DNA of 64,000 bases from Sorex araneus (GCF_027595985.1 NC_073311.1:52677292-52741291), one strand, 5' to 3'. Shown: positions 23,256-31,618, counted from the first letter of the stretch. The notes: generated by a model from the letters alone, not told the origin. Translations and numbers: made by a program.

Positions 23256-24529
23256 TTCAACTTTGATGACAGAAAAACACTTGGTATGGGGATTTTACTA
23301 AGTGAAATGCCACACCCCCTCCCTCAACGCTACCCATTCCTCTTGTGATTGGACCCGTATCACAATTATTATTGCTGCACTTTAGAGCGTGACAATAGAA
23401 ATTTGCAGCGATTGGTTTTCTCTTTTGTAGTCTATGTATCTACACCATGTCCCCCGTGTGCCTCTAGGTCCTTACCAAGCCGAAAAACTTTAGAGTCCTT
23501 TACTGAGTGACTGCCACCCCCCAGGCTTAAATGCTGCTTTTGCTACGTTGCTTTTGCTTCTTTGACTTGGCAACTACCGACATTCTAATGCAAACTAGTA
23601 CTTTCAGGAGTCTCTTGGAAAAGGAAAGGAGGTAGGGATGGAAATGGATGGACCAGACCCGAGTGAACACCTCGGTATACGGAGCGCCTATAAAAGGTGG
23701 CAAGCACTCCCGGTCATTCAACTCTTCCTAAGGATGTGCTCATCGAACACTCACAAGCGTCTTACAGCCTCCACACCCCCGTTTTATAGACGCAGAAGAG
23801 AAGGAGTTGCCAGGCATCACTCTATTGATCAGTGATGTCAGAATTGAGCCCAGCTCAGGGACTCCAGGAGCAAAGTAAGCAAACTCACCCTGATGGGGGA
23901 GCTAGGGACACGAGACAGAGGGGCGCTGTGTCCTGAGATCTCTCTTCTAGGAAGAACAGGGCCCACCGTATGATAAAACTGGGGACTCACAGACCCCCTC
24001 CCCCCCCACTCACTCCCACGTCCCCCAGCTCGGGACTCATTTCCACCGCAAGCGCTTTAATAAACTCAACGAGTGTTGTTCAGATGGGTGTGTTGGACAG
24101 AGCATGTGCGCATTTCACGATGCAGGGGGTGGGCTGGGGTCAGAGAGGTGGGTAAGGAAAAGCCCCTAGGGGCGCGGGGGGGGGGTCTGGGGACTCAGCC
24201 CCGAGCGCTCCACCCACCCGGCACTCCTTACACACCAGCGTGGGTGCACGCGTCTGGTCGCACGCACACCGTGCGCCAAACTCCTCTATTCCGCAGCGAG
24301 CCGGGCTGAGGATGGAAAACAGCGCGCCACGATCCGTTTCCTGGAACTCACAACCCGGCGCGTTTTGTTGCGTTTTTTTTTTTTTTTCCTTTTTAAGAGG
24401 CAAGACGAGCAACAAAATCCACATCCTAGTGCTCAGACCCTTTTCCACCCAACCCAAACCAACCAAAACAAGACACTCCAGTCCCACCAGCCGTTTTCCC
24501 AGGCAAATCCAGATTCCAGCCGGGGCACC
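23256..24529. other. Proximal ETV6 upstream sequence
   Basis: Repeat-free apart from short C and G runs. Becomes CpG-rich towards its end. Contains the TATA-like element at 23687. Confidence 0.5.
23687..23697 (+). promoter_or_regulatory. TATA-like element upstream of the CpG island
   Basis: CCTATAAAAGG, preceded by GCG, matches a TATA box and is one base longer than a CArG box. It lies 2.5 kb before the ETV6 ATG. The identical 11-mer recurs in intron 1 at 31205. No exon or transcript is evident beside it. Confidence 0.3.
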
Positions 24530-24910
24530 CCGCCCCCTGTGCCCCCGCGGCTGTTGCCCGGCCAATGACCGCTCGGGAGCGGCGCGGCCCGGGGGCAGGG
24601 GGAGGCGGCGGCGGGCGGGCGGCCGGGGACAGCGTCCTGGCAACTTTGTAGTCGAGTCACCTCTGGGGCGCCCGCGGCCGCTATGGCTTTAAAAGGGCAG
24701 CGGGTTTGCAGGGGGGCGGGGGCGCAGGAAAAGGAAGCCGGCGGCCGCGGCCCGGGGCCGGCGCGCGCCCACCACTCCCCACAACCCCCTCCAGCCCCGG
24801 CCAGCGCACCCCCAGACCCCGCCGCGGGGCACCCCGGGCCCGCGTGTGCGGCGCCCGCGCCCCGCTTTGTCTCCGCGCGCCCGGCCGGCGCGTCCCGGGG
24901 CGCGCGCGGT

Positions 24911-24951
24911 AACCCGAGCTCCCGTTTCCTGGTGGATTCTCTTAAAGAGGC
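24911..24951 (+). promoter_or_regulatory. Duplicated promoter module, copy A
   Basis: The block begins AACCCGAGCT, has a TTTCCTGGTGG core (reverse-strand ETS-type GGAA) and ends in a CTTAAAGAGGC motif. Copy B at 25523 matches it closely over about 40 bases with two small gaps. It lies about 1.25 kb upstream of the ETV6 ATG and is followed by ACAAAGGCTATTGTC, which resembles an inverted pair of SOX-type sites. Confidence 0.5.
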
Positions 24952-25274
24952 CGCGGCCCGCGCCCAGAACAAAGGCTATTGTCTTATTTCCTCCCGGGCA
25001 GGTCCGCGTCCTCACCGGAATGTCCCTTCCTCGGGAATGAATCTCGGCGCCTCTGTGCTCTGGGGAGGAGGAAGAGGAGGAGGAGGAGGAGGAGGGGATG
25101 AGGGGGGACCCAGCCCCCCCCACCAACCCAACCCTATTGCACTTAACCCAACCCGGGTGCCTTTCTAGATCTAAAGAGCTCTAAAGGGAAGGGGGGGGGG
25201 CGTGGAATAAAAGCAGCTGGGGGAGTGGGTGTGTTTCTGGAGGGGAGTTCCCCCCCCCACCTCCAAGCCAGGGA

Positions 25275-25320
25275 CTTTTATTTATTTATTTATTTATTGG
25301 GTTAAAAAAAAACAAACCAA
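25275..25320 (+). repeat. (TTTA)n and A-run inside the CpG island
   Basis: TTTTATTTATTTATTTATTT followed by a run of eight A. An AT-rich pocket between the two copies of the promoter module. Confidence 0.85.
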
Positions 25321-25522
25321 CGTGTCTTCCCGGAGCGAGGCGACTGTAGCGCAGAGCTCAGGCCGATGGGGGCGCGCCGCCCCCGGGGTGTGGGGTCTGC
25401 ACCGGCCGGGCCTTCTCCCCTCGCCTGCTCCTTCTCCTCTCCTCTCCTCTCCTCCCCCCCCCCCCGCACCCCTCCCCCGCGCCCGCGGCGCTCCTTCCCC
25501 CCCGCCCCCCAGGCCGGGCTGT

Positions 25523-25561
25523 AACCCGAGCTTTTATTTCCTGGTGGCTCCTTTAAGAGGC
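25523..25561 (+). promoter_or_regulatory. Duplicated promoter module, copy B
   Basis: Same order of motifs as copy A: AACCCGAGCT, then TTTCCTGGTGG, then CTTTAAGAGGC, 612 bases downstream of it and about 600 bases upstream of the ETV6 ATG. Flanking bases do not match, so only the module is shared. A fainter echo (TTTCCTTTTTAAGAGGCAA) occurs at 24385-24403. TTTAAGAGG could serve as a weak TATA-like element. Confidence 0.5.
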
Positions 25562-25587
25562 AGAGCGCGGTGCTGGGAATTCACGTC

Positions 25588-25605
25588 AGTTTCGGGCCCG
25601 AAACT
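25588..25605. promoter_or_regulatory. 18-bp perfect palindrome with GAAACT half-sites
   Basis: AGTTTCGGGCCCGAAACT equals its own reverse complement. The arms are the GAAA core recognised by IRF proteins and the centre is GGGCCC. A CRE-like CACGTCAG overlaps its left edge (25582-25589). It lies between promoter copy B and the leader. A function as a dimer binding site is inferred from symmetry only. Confidence 0.5.
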
Positions 25606-25646
25606 CTCCAGATCAATGAGCAGAGCGCTCTCTCGGTTCTGCCTTT

Positions 25647-25670
25647 CAGTTTCTCTCTTCCAGGAAGGAA
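25647..25670. promoter_or_regulatory. ISRE-like / ETS / GAS motif cluster
   Basis: CAGTTTCTCTCTTCC (25647-25661) resembles an IRF or IRF-ETS composite site. It overlaps TTCCAGGAA (25658-25666), a perfect TTCN3GAA STAT site that is also two inverted ETS GGAA cores. The cluster is in or next to the leader. ETV6 itself binds GGAA, so autoregulation is possible. Motif matches only. Confidence 0.4.
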
Positions 25671-25703
25671 AACAGGCGGGCGCGCGGGGGGCGAGCGCGG
25701 AGC

Positions 25704-25940
25704 GCGCGGCGGCGGCGGCGGCGGCGGCGGCGGGAGGGCGGGGGTGGGAGGAGAGAGCAGCGCGGGGCAGAGCGCGGCGCGGCCGCGGAGAGGGGAGGAG
25801 AGCCGAGCGCCGCGCAGGGCGGCGGGCGGGCGAGCGAGCGAGCGAGCGCCCGAGAGCGCGAGCGCGGCCGGCCCCTGCGCCCCGGCCCCCGGCGCCGCGC
25901 CCCGCAGCCCCCGCCGCCGCCGCCGCCGCCGCCGCCGCGC
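25704..25940. repeat. Perfect 31-bp inverted repeat made of (CGG)9 and (CCG)9
   Basis: (CGG)9 at 25707-25733 and (CCG)9 at 25911-25937 are exact reverse complements, and flanking bases extend the pairing to 25704-25734 with 25910-25940. The spacer is 175 bases. Both arms have nine uninterrupted triplets. If both are transcribed, the RNA could form a very stable stem just upstream of the uORFs. Confidence 0.8.
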
Positions 25941-26035
25941 CCGGGCCCGGCTCCCACGCCCCCGCCGGCCGCGCCGCGCGCTCCGCCCCGCGCGCTCCCC
26001 CGCGCGCTCCCCCGCGGACCCCCGCGCCCGCCGCG

Positions 26036-26056
26036 ATGCTGCAAGAAACTTCTTAA
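26036..26056 (+). promoter_or_regulatory. uORF1 in the ETV6 leader (six codons, MLQETS)
   Basis: An ATG with G at -3 (GCCGCGATGC) opens a six-codon frame ending in TAA at 26054-26056, 103 bases before the ETV6 start. The next three bases are the ATG of uORF2, so the stop and the next start are contiguous (TAAATG). Short uORFs in adequate context normally reduce downstream initiation while allowing some reinitiation. That it does so here is inferred from position and context only. Confidence 0.6.
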
Positions 26057-26167
26057 ATGACCGCGTCCGGCCGGCCCCGGGGAGCGTCGCGGGCTTGGGG
26101 CGAGGAAAAAGGAAAGTGGAAAAAAACTGAGAACTTCCTGATCTCGCTCGCCGTGAGACATGTCTGA
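26057..26167 (+). promoter_or_regulatory. uORF2 overlapping the ETV6 start codon (36 codons)
   Basis: The ATG abuts the uORF1 stop. The frame runs 36 codons and stops with TGA at 26165-26167, overlapping the ETV6 ATG (26160) by eight bases in another frame. Its own start context is weak (T at -3, A at +4), so most scanning ribosomes should pass it. Those that use it cannot start at ETV6 Met1 and could only resume downstream. ETV6 is known to be made also from an internal start at Met43, and an overlapping uORF would favour that form. This regulatory role is inference. Confidence 0.55.
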
Positions 26168-26192
26168 GACTCCGGCCCCGTGTAGCATTAAG
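26160..26192 (+). CDS. ETV6: ETV6 (TEL) coding exon 1, first 11 codons
   Basis: The sequence reads M-S-E-T-P-A-P-C-S-I-K and is followed at once by GTAACG, a good 5' splice site in phase 0. This matches the known first coding exon of mammalian ETV6, whose human protein starts MSETPAQCSIK, with one change (Gln7 to Pro). The leader just upstream (about 26110-26159) also fits ETV6 as I remember it. ETV6 is a nuclear ETS-family repressor with an N-terminal PNT/SAM oligomerisation domain and a C-terminal ETS DNA-binding domain, both encoded by later exons outside this window. It is needed for adult bone-marrow haematopoiesis and platelet formation. The start codon has G at -3 and T at +4, an adequate context. 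Lys11 is the last residue; in human it lies in an I-K-Q-E sumoylation-type motif split by the exon 1/2 junction. The frame stays open to 26453, but that extension is intron. Confidence 0.93.
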
Positions 26193-26198
26193 GTAACG
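26190..26198 (+). other. ETV6 exon 1 5' splice site
   Basis: AAG|GTAACG: the last exon codon AAG (Lys11) is followed by an intronic GTAA. This is close to the mammalian donor consensus and at the same codon boundary as in known ETV6 genes. Confidence 0.9.
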
Positions 26199-26207
26199 CG
26201 CGGCGCC

Positions 26208-26246
26208 GGGCCGGGGCGGGGGGCGGCGGCGGGGGGCAGCCGGGGG
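26208..26246 (+). promoter_or_regulatory. G-quadruplex-forming sequence past the first splice donor
   Basis: Five G-runs (26208-26210, 26213-26216, 26218-26223, 26231-26236, 26242-26246) are separated by loops of 2, 1, 7 and 5 bases. This fits the G3+N1-7 rule on the non-template strand. It starts 15 bases into intron 1, a place where R-loops and G4s are common in CpG-island genes. Confidence 0.6.
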
Positions 26247-26429
26247 CGTGCGCCGTGCGGGGGGCTCCGGCCCAGGGGGGCTGCTGCTGGCCCGGCCGGC
26301 GGGGACGCCGGGGACGGAGATGCAGCCCGCGGCCGCCGCCGTACCCTTTGGTGTAACCTTGCTGCACCCCCCTCCTCCTCCTCCTCCTCCAACCAAGCCC
26401 CCTCTTGTGCTCCTCGGCCCCCCACCCAC

Positions 26430-27375
26430 CCAGCCACCCGCGTTTGTTTTTGAACAAGGAAATGCCAGTTACCGTTGGTCAAAGAGGATCCCGAGTTGTC
26501 TCTGGAAACCCCCAAACACCCCCCGTAATTAGTACGCTTAAAAAAAAACCCAACAAAACCCAACCAACCCAGCGCCCTACTCCGGCTCCTACCATGTGAC
26601 TCCAATGTAACTTTTGTTTTGGAGGGTGGTCGCCCTAAGTGGGGAGGGGTGTGTGTGGGGGGGGAGGTAGGGGAAAATTGTGCAGTCTGTCGTGGGGATG
26701 GAATTGATTCTTTATTAGAAGGACTCTCGGGTCTGATCAGGTTAGGATTTTTTTTTTTCCCTCCCTCCTTCTCTGCTGTAATCGCAAGCGTTGTCGGAGA
26801 GACAGTCCCGGTGTCAGCTTTTTTTTTTTTCCTTGGGCATTGCACAATGAATTTCTCTCTCTCTCTCTTTTTTTTTTTTTACCGTTTCAACCAAGGTGAG
26901 CCAAGTAGCTGAATGGTTATTGACTCTGGTGCCTAGGAAAGTCGCACAGTCCCCAAGTAGAAAACTCCCCTGGCCAGGGGGAAGAGGATTCATCTTAGTG
27001 ACCAGGGCAAAATGACCTTCCCTGTTTGACAGAGCAGAGAGGAGAGAGAGCTCTGGGAGCTGAGAGCAACCCGGGTTTTCTGGCTGTGTTTTGAAGCTTA
27101 GTGAGTGCGGGCTGGTGGATGTTTGCAAACACAGAGCCTGGCTTCTGAGTTCTGTTGGTGCATGTATTTTTGTGTCTGTAAAGGTGGTTTGTTGCTTCTG
27201 AAAAAGTTGTTGTAAAGTTGGCCACCGGGAGGAGGCAGAATGATTCGTTCCTGGCGCCCAGTTATTTCCCGTTTATTTATTATGTGCTTTTATTCATTTC
27301 TCTGTTCTATCAGTAACCCGGGGAGGAAAAGCCAGCTGACTGGGAGAGCCGCTGAAGTTTATTTTGGGCTGGGGC

Positions 27376-27425
<50 letters not shown>

Positions 27426-27660
27426 CGTGTTCATGGAGTGTCCAAGGTAGAGAAACAATGAAGACATGACCCGGTTTCTCCTGCAGGGAATTTGACAAAC
27501 CTTTTCTGTTTTACCACTGCTTTTCCCCTGGGGTCTGGGCAGAGGAAACAGCATTTTGTTATATTTGCTTACTAGGTTTTCATAATTGGGCTAGATCTAG
27601 CCTCTTCTCATCAGGGATGATTTTCCTGGGTTCGAGGTAGGGCTGAAGTGAACCTAAAAG
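26430..27660. other. First part of intron 1, largely single-copy
   Basis: Contains T and CT runs (26749-26880) and a GT array; otherwise non-repetitive and possibly regulatory. No further exon recognised. Confidence 0.5.
27379..27424 (+). repeat. (TG)n microsatellite
   Basis: Uninterrupted TG array of about 23 units. Confidence 0.95.
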
Positions 27661-27668
27661 TTGAGTCT

Positions 27669-27836
27669 CGTTTTTTTTTGTTTGTTTGTTTGGGGGCCAC
27701 ACCCAGCAGTGCTCAGCATGTAACTCCTGGCTCTGTCCTGGCTGTGCTCTGGGGACCATATGGGGCACTGGGATTGAACCTGGGTCAGCCATGTGCCAGG
27801 CAAACCCCGTACTCGCTGCACTGTCGCTTCGGCCCC
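27669..27836 (-). mobile_element. SINE
   Basis: Antisense; tail TTTG units at 27669-27692; body CCACACCCAGCAGTGCTCAG; diverged. Confidence 0.85.
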
Positions 27837-27839
27837 ACG

Positions 27840-29100
27840 TTTGGTTTTTTTTTTTCCCTTCTGTCTTACCGAAGTGCCCAGGGAAACTTGGGAGTTCTGT
27901 ATTTCGTGTCCCTTTGGCCAGACCAGTGGGTATTGACAGAGGGGGGGTGTCAAAGAGTAAAGAACTTGGGGAGCCCTTCAGGTCTGTTAGAAACTTTCAT
28001 TGCTGTGCCAAACTCTCCGGTACTGATCATGTCGTGACTTAATGAATCGATTTGACATTTCCTTACCCAAAGAGAGGTAACGAAATAAAATACAGCACAA
28101 AAAAATTCTCTTTTGCAGAATGACGACAGTCAGTTTGCTATCAGGAAAACAGGGAAGGGACAACGATAGGGTAGTGAGTTTAGCGTGTGAGCTGCAAAAA
28201 AAAAAAAAAGCGTAAAAATAGAAATAAAAAAAAAAGCCAAGCAAATGTTTATCTGTTGGCTCTTCTTATTGCCTCTTCCAAAGCGACTCAGCCGGCCCCC
28301 TCTCTTGCGGTGGGCTGTGTGGAATGTGGCCGGCAGGAGTGCTGTGGAGTGCCTTGTGTCTCTGAGACCAGTATCACAGCCTCTAACACACACACAACCT
28401 GCCAACCCCCTCCTGGACTGGCTGGCAGAGTTGGCCTGTCGTTCGCCCACCCCCTTACTGCTGGCCTCCTAATCTTCTTAGGTGCCTGTTTCATGCCTCG
28501 TGTCTCTCCTTTTCTATGTAATTGGGCCTCCCCCGCCTTATTTGGGCTTCTTTAGGCACCCCTCCTGGACCGACTCTCTGCTTAGCCCGAGAGGACCCCT
28601 TTGGGGCGGGTAGGGGGTGTGGATTTTCCCCTGCAGAGTTTGTTTAAGTCTCGGCTGCGTTCCAGTGCTGAGAGCCGGAGATCCAGAGCTGGGACTGTTC
28701 CAGGCCATCTGAAGAGGTGGTCGGAGCGTGTGCGGGGGCGCGGGGGGCTGTTCTGCAAGCCCCTGGGATGTGGCGGAGTGACTGCGGAATAAGCCGTGTT
28801 TGCTGGACACCTCCAAGCTAGTCCTTGGGTGCTTGGCGGAGTCCTGCTTGCTGCCCTGTGCCATGGGGAGTGAAGGTCTGAAGCTTTCGAGGCCAGGCGG
28901 CTGCAGGGCAGAGGCTCTGCATGGGGGGGGCCCGGCCGGGGACCCCCCGCCGAAACCCTCCTCACTCGCTCCCACTCCTCGCAGGCCGGGAATGTCTCAG
29001 CCCCAGTTGCGAGGGACCACGGAGGTGCCTGGGCAGAGAGACAGGGGCTGCTGGAGGGAGGGGCTGGGTTACTTCTTTATTTTGTTTTATTTTGGTTTTG
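27840..29100. other. Largely single-copy intronic sequence
   Basis: No recognised repeats except A and T runs. A GATA/ETS-like TATCAGGAAAAC occurs at 28139-28150. Confidence 0.4.
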
Positions 29101-29102
29101 TT

Positions 29103-29252
29103 TGAGGGGGGGTCACGCCCAGCGATGTTCAGGACTTGCTTCCTGGCTCTGCACTCAGGGGTCACTCCTGGTGGGCTTGGGGGACCCGAGGGGGTGCTGG
29201 GTTGACTGTGGGCACGGTGTGCCTCCTGCCTGCGGTGCCGTCTCCTTGGCCC
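29103..29252 (-). mobile_element. Old SINE
   Basis: GGGTCACGCCCAGCGATGTTC to CGTCTCCTTGGCCCC; B-box region lost. Confidence 0.75.
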
Positions 29253-29482
29253 CTGGGTTTGCTCCTGAGCCGTGGCTGTTCTCTGAAACAGCGGGGCAGG
29301 TGGTGACGGGACTTCCAAGGCGAAAGTTTCTCAGTTCCTGAGTGAGGACTGTCGGCCTGGTGCGGGTGGCCTGGTGCGGGACCCTGCTCCGAGGGGTTCA
29401 CGCCAGGCCCAGGTTTTCCCAGAGAAGAGTGGCGGGCCCACCCGGCCCACTCAGGTCATTGCTGAGCCCCTCAGGGCCTAAG

Positions 29483-30275
29483 TGTTCTCTCTGTCTGTCT
29501 CTGTGTGTGTGTCTGTCTTTGTGTGTGTGTCTGCTCTGTGTGTGTCTGTCTGTCTCTGTATTTGTGTGTGTGTATTTGTCTCTGTGTTTGTGTATGTGTG
29601 TATGTCTGTGGTGTCTGTGTGTGTCTCTGTGTGTGTCTGACAGTCTCTGTGTATGTGTGTGTGTTAGTGTGTATCTGTTCTGTGTGTATGTGTGTGTCTC
29701 TCTGTGTGTATTTGTGTGTGTCTCTGTCTCTGTGTGTGTGTCTGCTCTGTGTCTGTCTGTCTCTGTATTTGTGTGTGTGTCTCTGTGTGTATGTGTGTAT
29801 GCCTGTGTTAGTGTGTCTGCTCTGTGTGTGTGTCTGTGTGTCTGTCTCTGTTTGTATGTGTCTCTGTGTGTCTGCCAGTCTCTGTGTGTATGTGTGTGTC
29901 TGTTCTGTGTGTGTGTGTCTGTCTCTGTGCGTGTGTCTGTTCTGTGTGTGTCTGTCTGTGTGTATCTCTGTGTGTCTGTCTCCCTGTGTTTGTGTGTATC
30001 TGTCTGTGTTTGTGTGTGTGTGTGTCTGCTGTGTGTGTGTCTGTGTGTGTCTGTGTGTCTGTCTCTGTGTTTGTATGTGTCTCTGTGTGTGTCTGTCAGT
30101 CTGTGTGTGTGTTAGTGTGTGTTCTGTGTGTGTGTCTGTCTGTCTCTGTGTATCTGTGTTTGTGTGTGTGTCTCTCTGTGTGTGTCTGTCTGTCTCTCTG
30201 TGTTTGTGTGTATCTGTCTGTGTTTGTGTGTGTGTGTGTCTGCTCTGTGTGTTTGTGTGTGTGTCTGTCTTTCTG
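29483..30275 (+). repeat. About 790 bp of GT/CT compound repeat
   Basis: TGTGTGTCTGTCTCTGTGT-type units with TCTGCTCTGTGTG recurring. Shows higher-order repetition of about 55-70 and 240-290 bases by eye. Long Val/Cys/Leu/Ser-rich frames here are artefacts. Confidence 0.95.
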
Positions 30276-31450
30276 GCCTTTTTGGGGTTTTCAGTGTAAG
30301 GACAGGGTCACCTCGCTCTAGTAGCCCGTCCTCTGTAGGTGATCGTGGCAGCCTGGGCTGGTCACGGGAGGAAGGGAGAGACTGTCTTTTCCTTCACCTT
30401 CAGGTCACCTGTTCAGCTTTAAGTTCAGCCAAGTTGCGGCGGAAAGTGGTCACGGCCCCGGCGGGCACGGAGCACCTGGCCGTGTGGCCGCAGCCCCTGC
30501 CCGCCCCGCTCTGCTCTCTTCGCCAAATACAACCGCGTGGGATTTTGCTGCGTGCCGGGACGCTCTCGGGGTGTGCCCCTGCCGGACTCGGCTCCTTCGG
30601 TTTCGCGATGGTCATCTCTGTGTCCTCTCACTCCGCTGGGCACCTGCTTCTCAGCGACGCTTGCAGGGCGGAAGCAAGGCCTGGAACGAGGTCTCTGCCC
30701 GTGTGTTTCAGGGGGTCCTTAGCACCAGCTTAAATGGACTGGCCCGAGCGTCCAGCTGGCCACCTGGCTCTTTGTGGGCACGGGTGGCCCAGAGCCGACC
30801 AGTGGGAGGGTTTGGTTGGGCAAAGTATGATTACGAATGCGGTTGCTGTGCTTTTGCTATCCCGGGCATGGGTCTCGAGTCTCCTGCACACACAACACGT
30901 GTGTTGTTACCTTTGAGCCTTATTCTTTGAATACATTCCCCGCACCCCCACAAATAGCTTTGGGTCTAAACGGAGAAAGTAACCGAGTCCAGGAGACAAG
31001 AAGGCGCTTTGAGAGGGCTCGTGCCAGAAGTTGGGACTAGCGGGCTCCCGAGGCCCCCCCGGGTTCTCCGATCATCCAGGGAGCTTGGAAACACTCCGAG
31101 GTGGCCGGCCTCCGCCATGGCCCGGCCCCGGCACCTGAGTGTGTGGGAGCACTGGGGCTCAGGGGTCACCGCCGCTTGGGACCAGGCCGGCTTCCGGGTG
31201 CGCCCCTATAAAAGGCCAAGGAAATTCGATACAATAGGCTGTGCTCTCGCCGACACTTCCTTGCTTGGTCCATTTTAATCACCAGCCAGCTGGTCTGAGG
31301 GCACGGAGGTATGTGCCCAGGAAGCTGGTGAGGGGGCGCCCAGGGCGACAGGGAGCTGCGAGAAGAGGAAGTAGTTAAGGCTTGGGGGCGGGGGGGGGGC
31401 AGACAGGCAGGCTGTGTGTTGGACTCGAACCTGCCCCTCCCTTCAGTGTT
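30276..31450. other. GC-rich single-copy intronic sequence
   Basis: Repeat-free; contains the TATA-like element at 31205. Confidence 0.4.
31205..31215 (+). promoter_or_regulatory. TATA-like element in ETV6 intron 1
   Basis: CCTATAAAAGG lies at the end of a moderately CpG-rich, repeat-free stretch (about 30.98-31.25 kb). An ETS core (ACTTCCTT) follows at about 31255. It could mark an internal promoter or a MEF2/SRF-type enhancer site. ETV6 is known to have an internal promoter, but further downstream. Confidence 0.3.
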
Positions 31451-31452
31451 TG

Positions 31453-31618
31453 TATTATTTTATTTTATTTATTTATTTTGCTTTTTGGGTCACACCCAGT
31501 GATGCACAGGGCTTACCCCTGGCCGTGCTCAGGGGACCATATGGGATGCTGGGAATCGAACCCGGGTCGGCCGTGTGCAAGGCAAACGCCCTACCAGCTG
31601 TGCTATTGCTCTAGCTCC
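31453..31618 (-). mobile_element. SINE with internal deletion
   Basis: The antisense body lacks about 25 bases (GGGCTTACCCCTGGCCGTGC). Tail (TTTTA)n/(TTTA)n. Confidence 0.9.

Larger units (their letters stand above)
25700..26159 (+). other. ETV6: ETV6 exon 1 5' leader (5' end not resolved)
   Basis: This is GC-rich sequence directly upstream of the ETV6 start, carrying (CGG)9, a GAGC tetranucleotide run near 25830, (CCG)9 and two uORFs. The last 120 bases look like the known ETV6 leader, with a purine-rich stretch at 26102-26132. I cannot place the transcription start: there is no TATA box at a suitable distance, and CpG-island promoters usually start at several positions. The left boundary given is a guess; the true start could lie anywhere from about 25.55 to 25.9 kb. 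CAGE or 5' RACE data from shrew blood cells would settle it. Confidence 0.5.
24530..26430. promoter_or_regulatory. CpG island / ETV6 promoter region
   Basis: Sequence from about 24.53 to 26.43 kb is densely CpG-rich and free of SINE and L1 copies, in contrast to both flanks. It contains numerous GC-box-like GGGCGG strings. It covers the ETV6 leader, exon 1 and the first 240 bases of intron 1. A short AT-rich pocket at 25275-25320 interrupts it. It is almost certainly the main ETV6 promoter, and antisense upstream transcription would be expected. The limits are by eye; observed/expected CpG was not computed. Confidence 0.85.

Noticed and set aside
26160-26192. Histone H1-like start (M-S-E-T)
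   Set aside because: H1 continues A-P-A-A-P; here P-A-P-C-S-I-K with a splice donor fits ETV6 only.
26160-26453. A 97-codon open frame starting at the ETV6 ATG
   Set aside because: After codon 11 the sequence shows a GT donor and intron-like G-rich DNA; the longer frame is readthrough into intron 1.
25581-26845. Antisense frames of 282 and 399 codons across the CpG island
   Set aside because: Arg/Pro/Gly/Ala-rich products of GC-rich DNA lacking stops; no domain or homology recognised.
29342-30733. Val/Cys-rich frames up to 264 codons
   Set aside because: Translation of GT/CT repeats.
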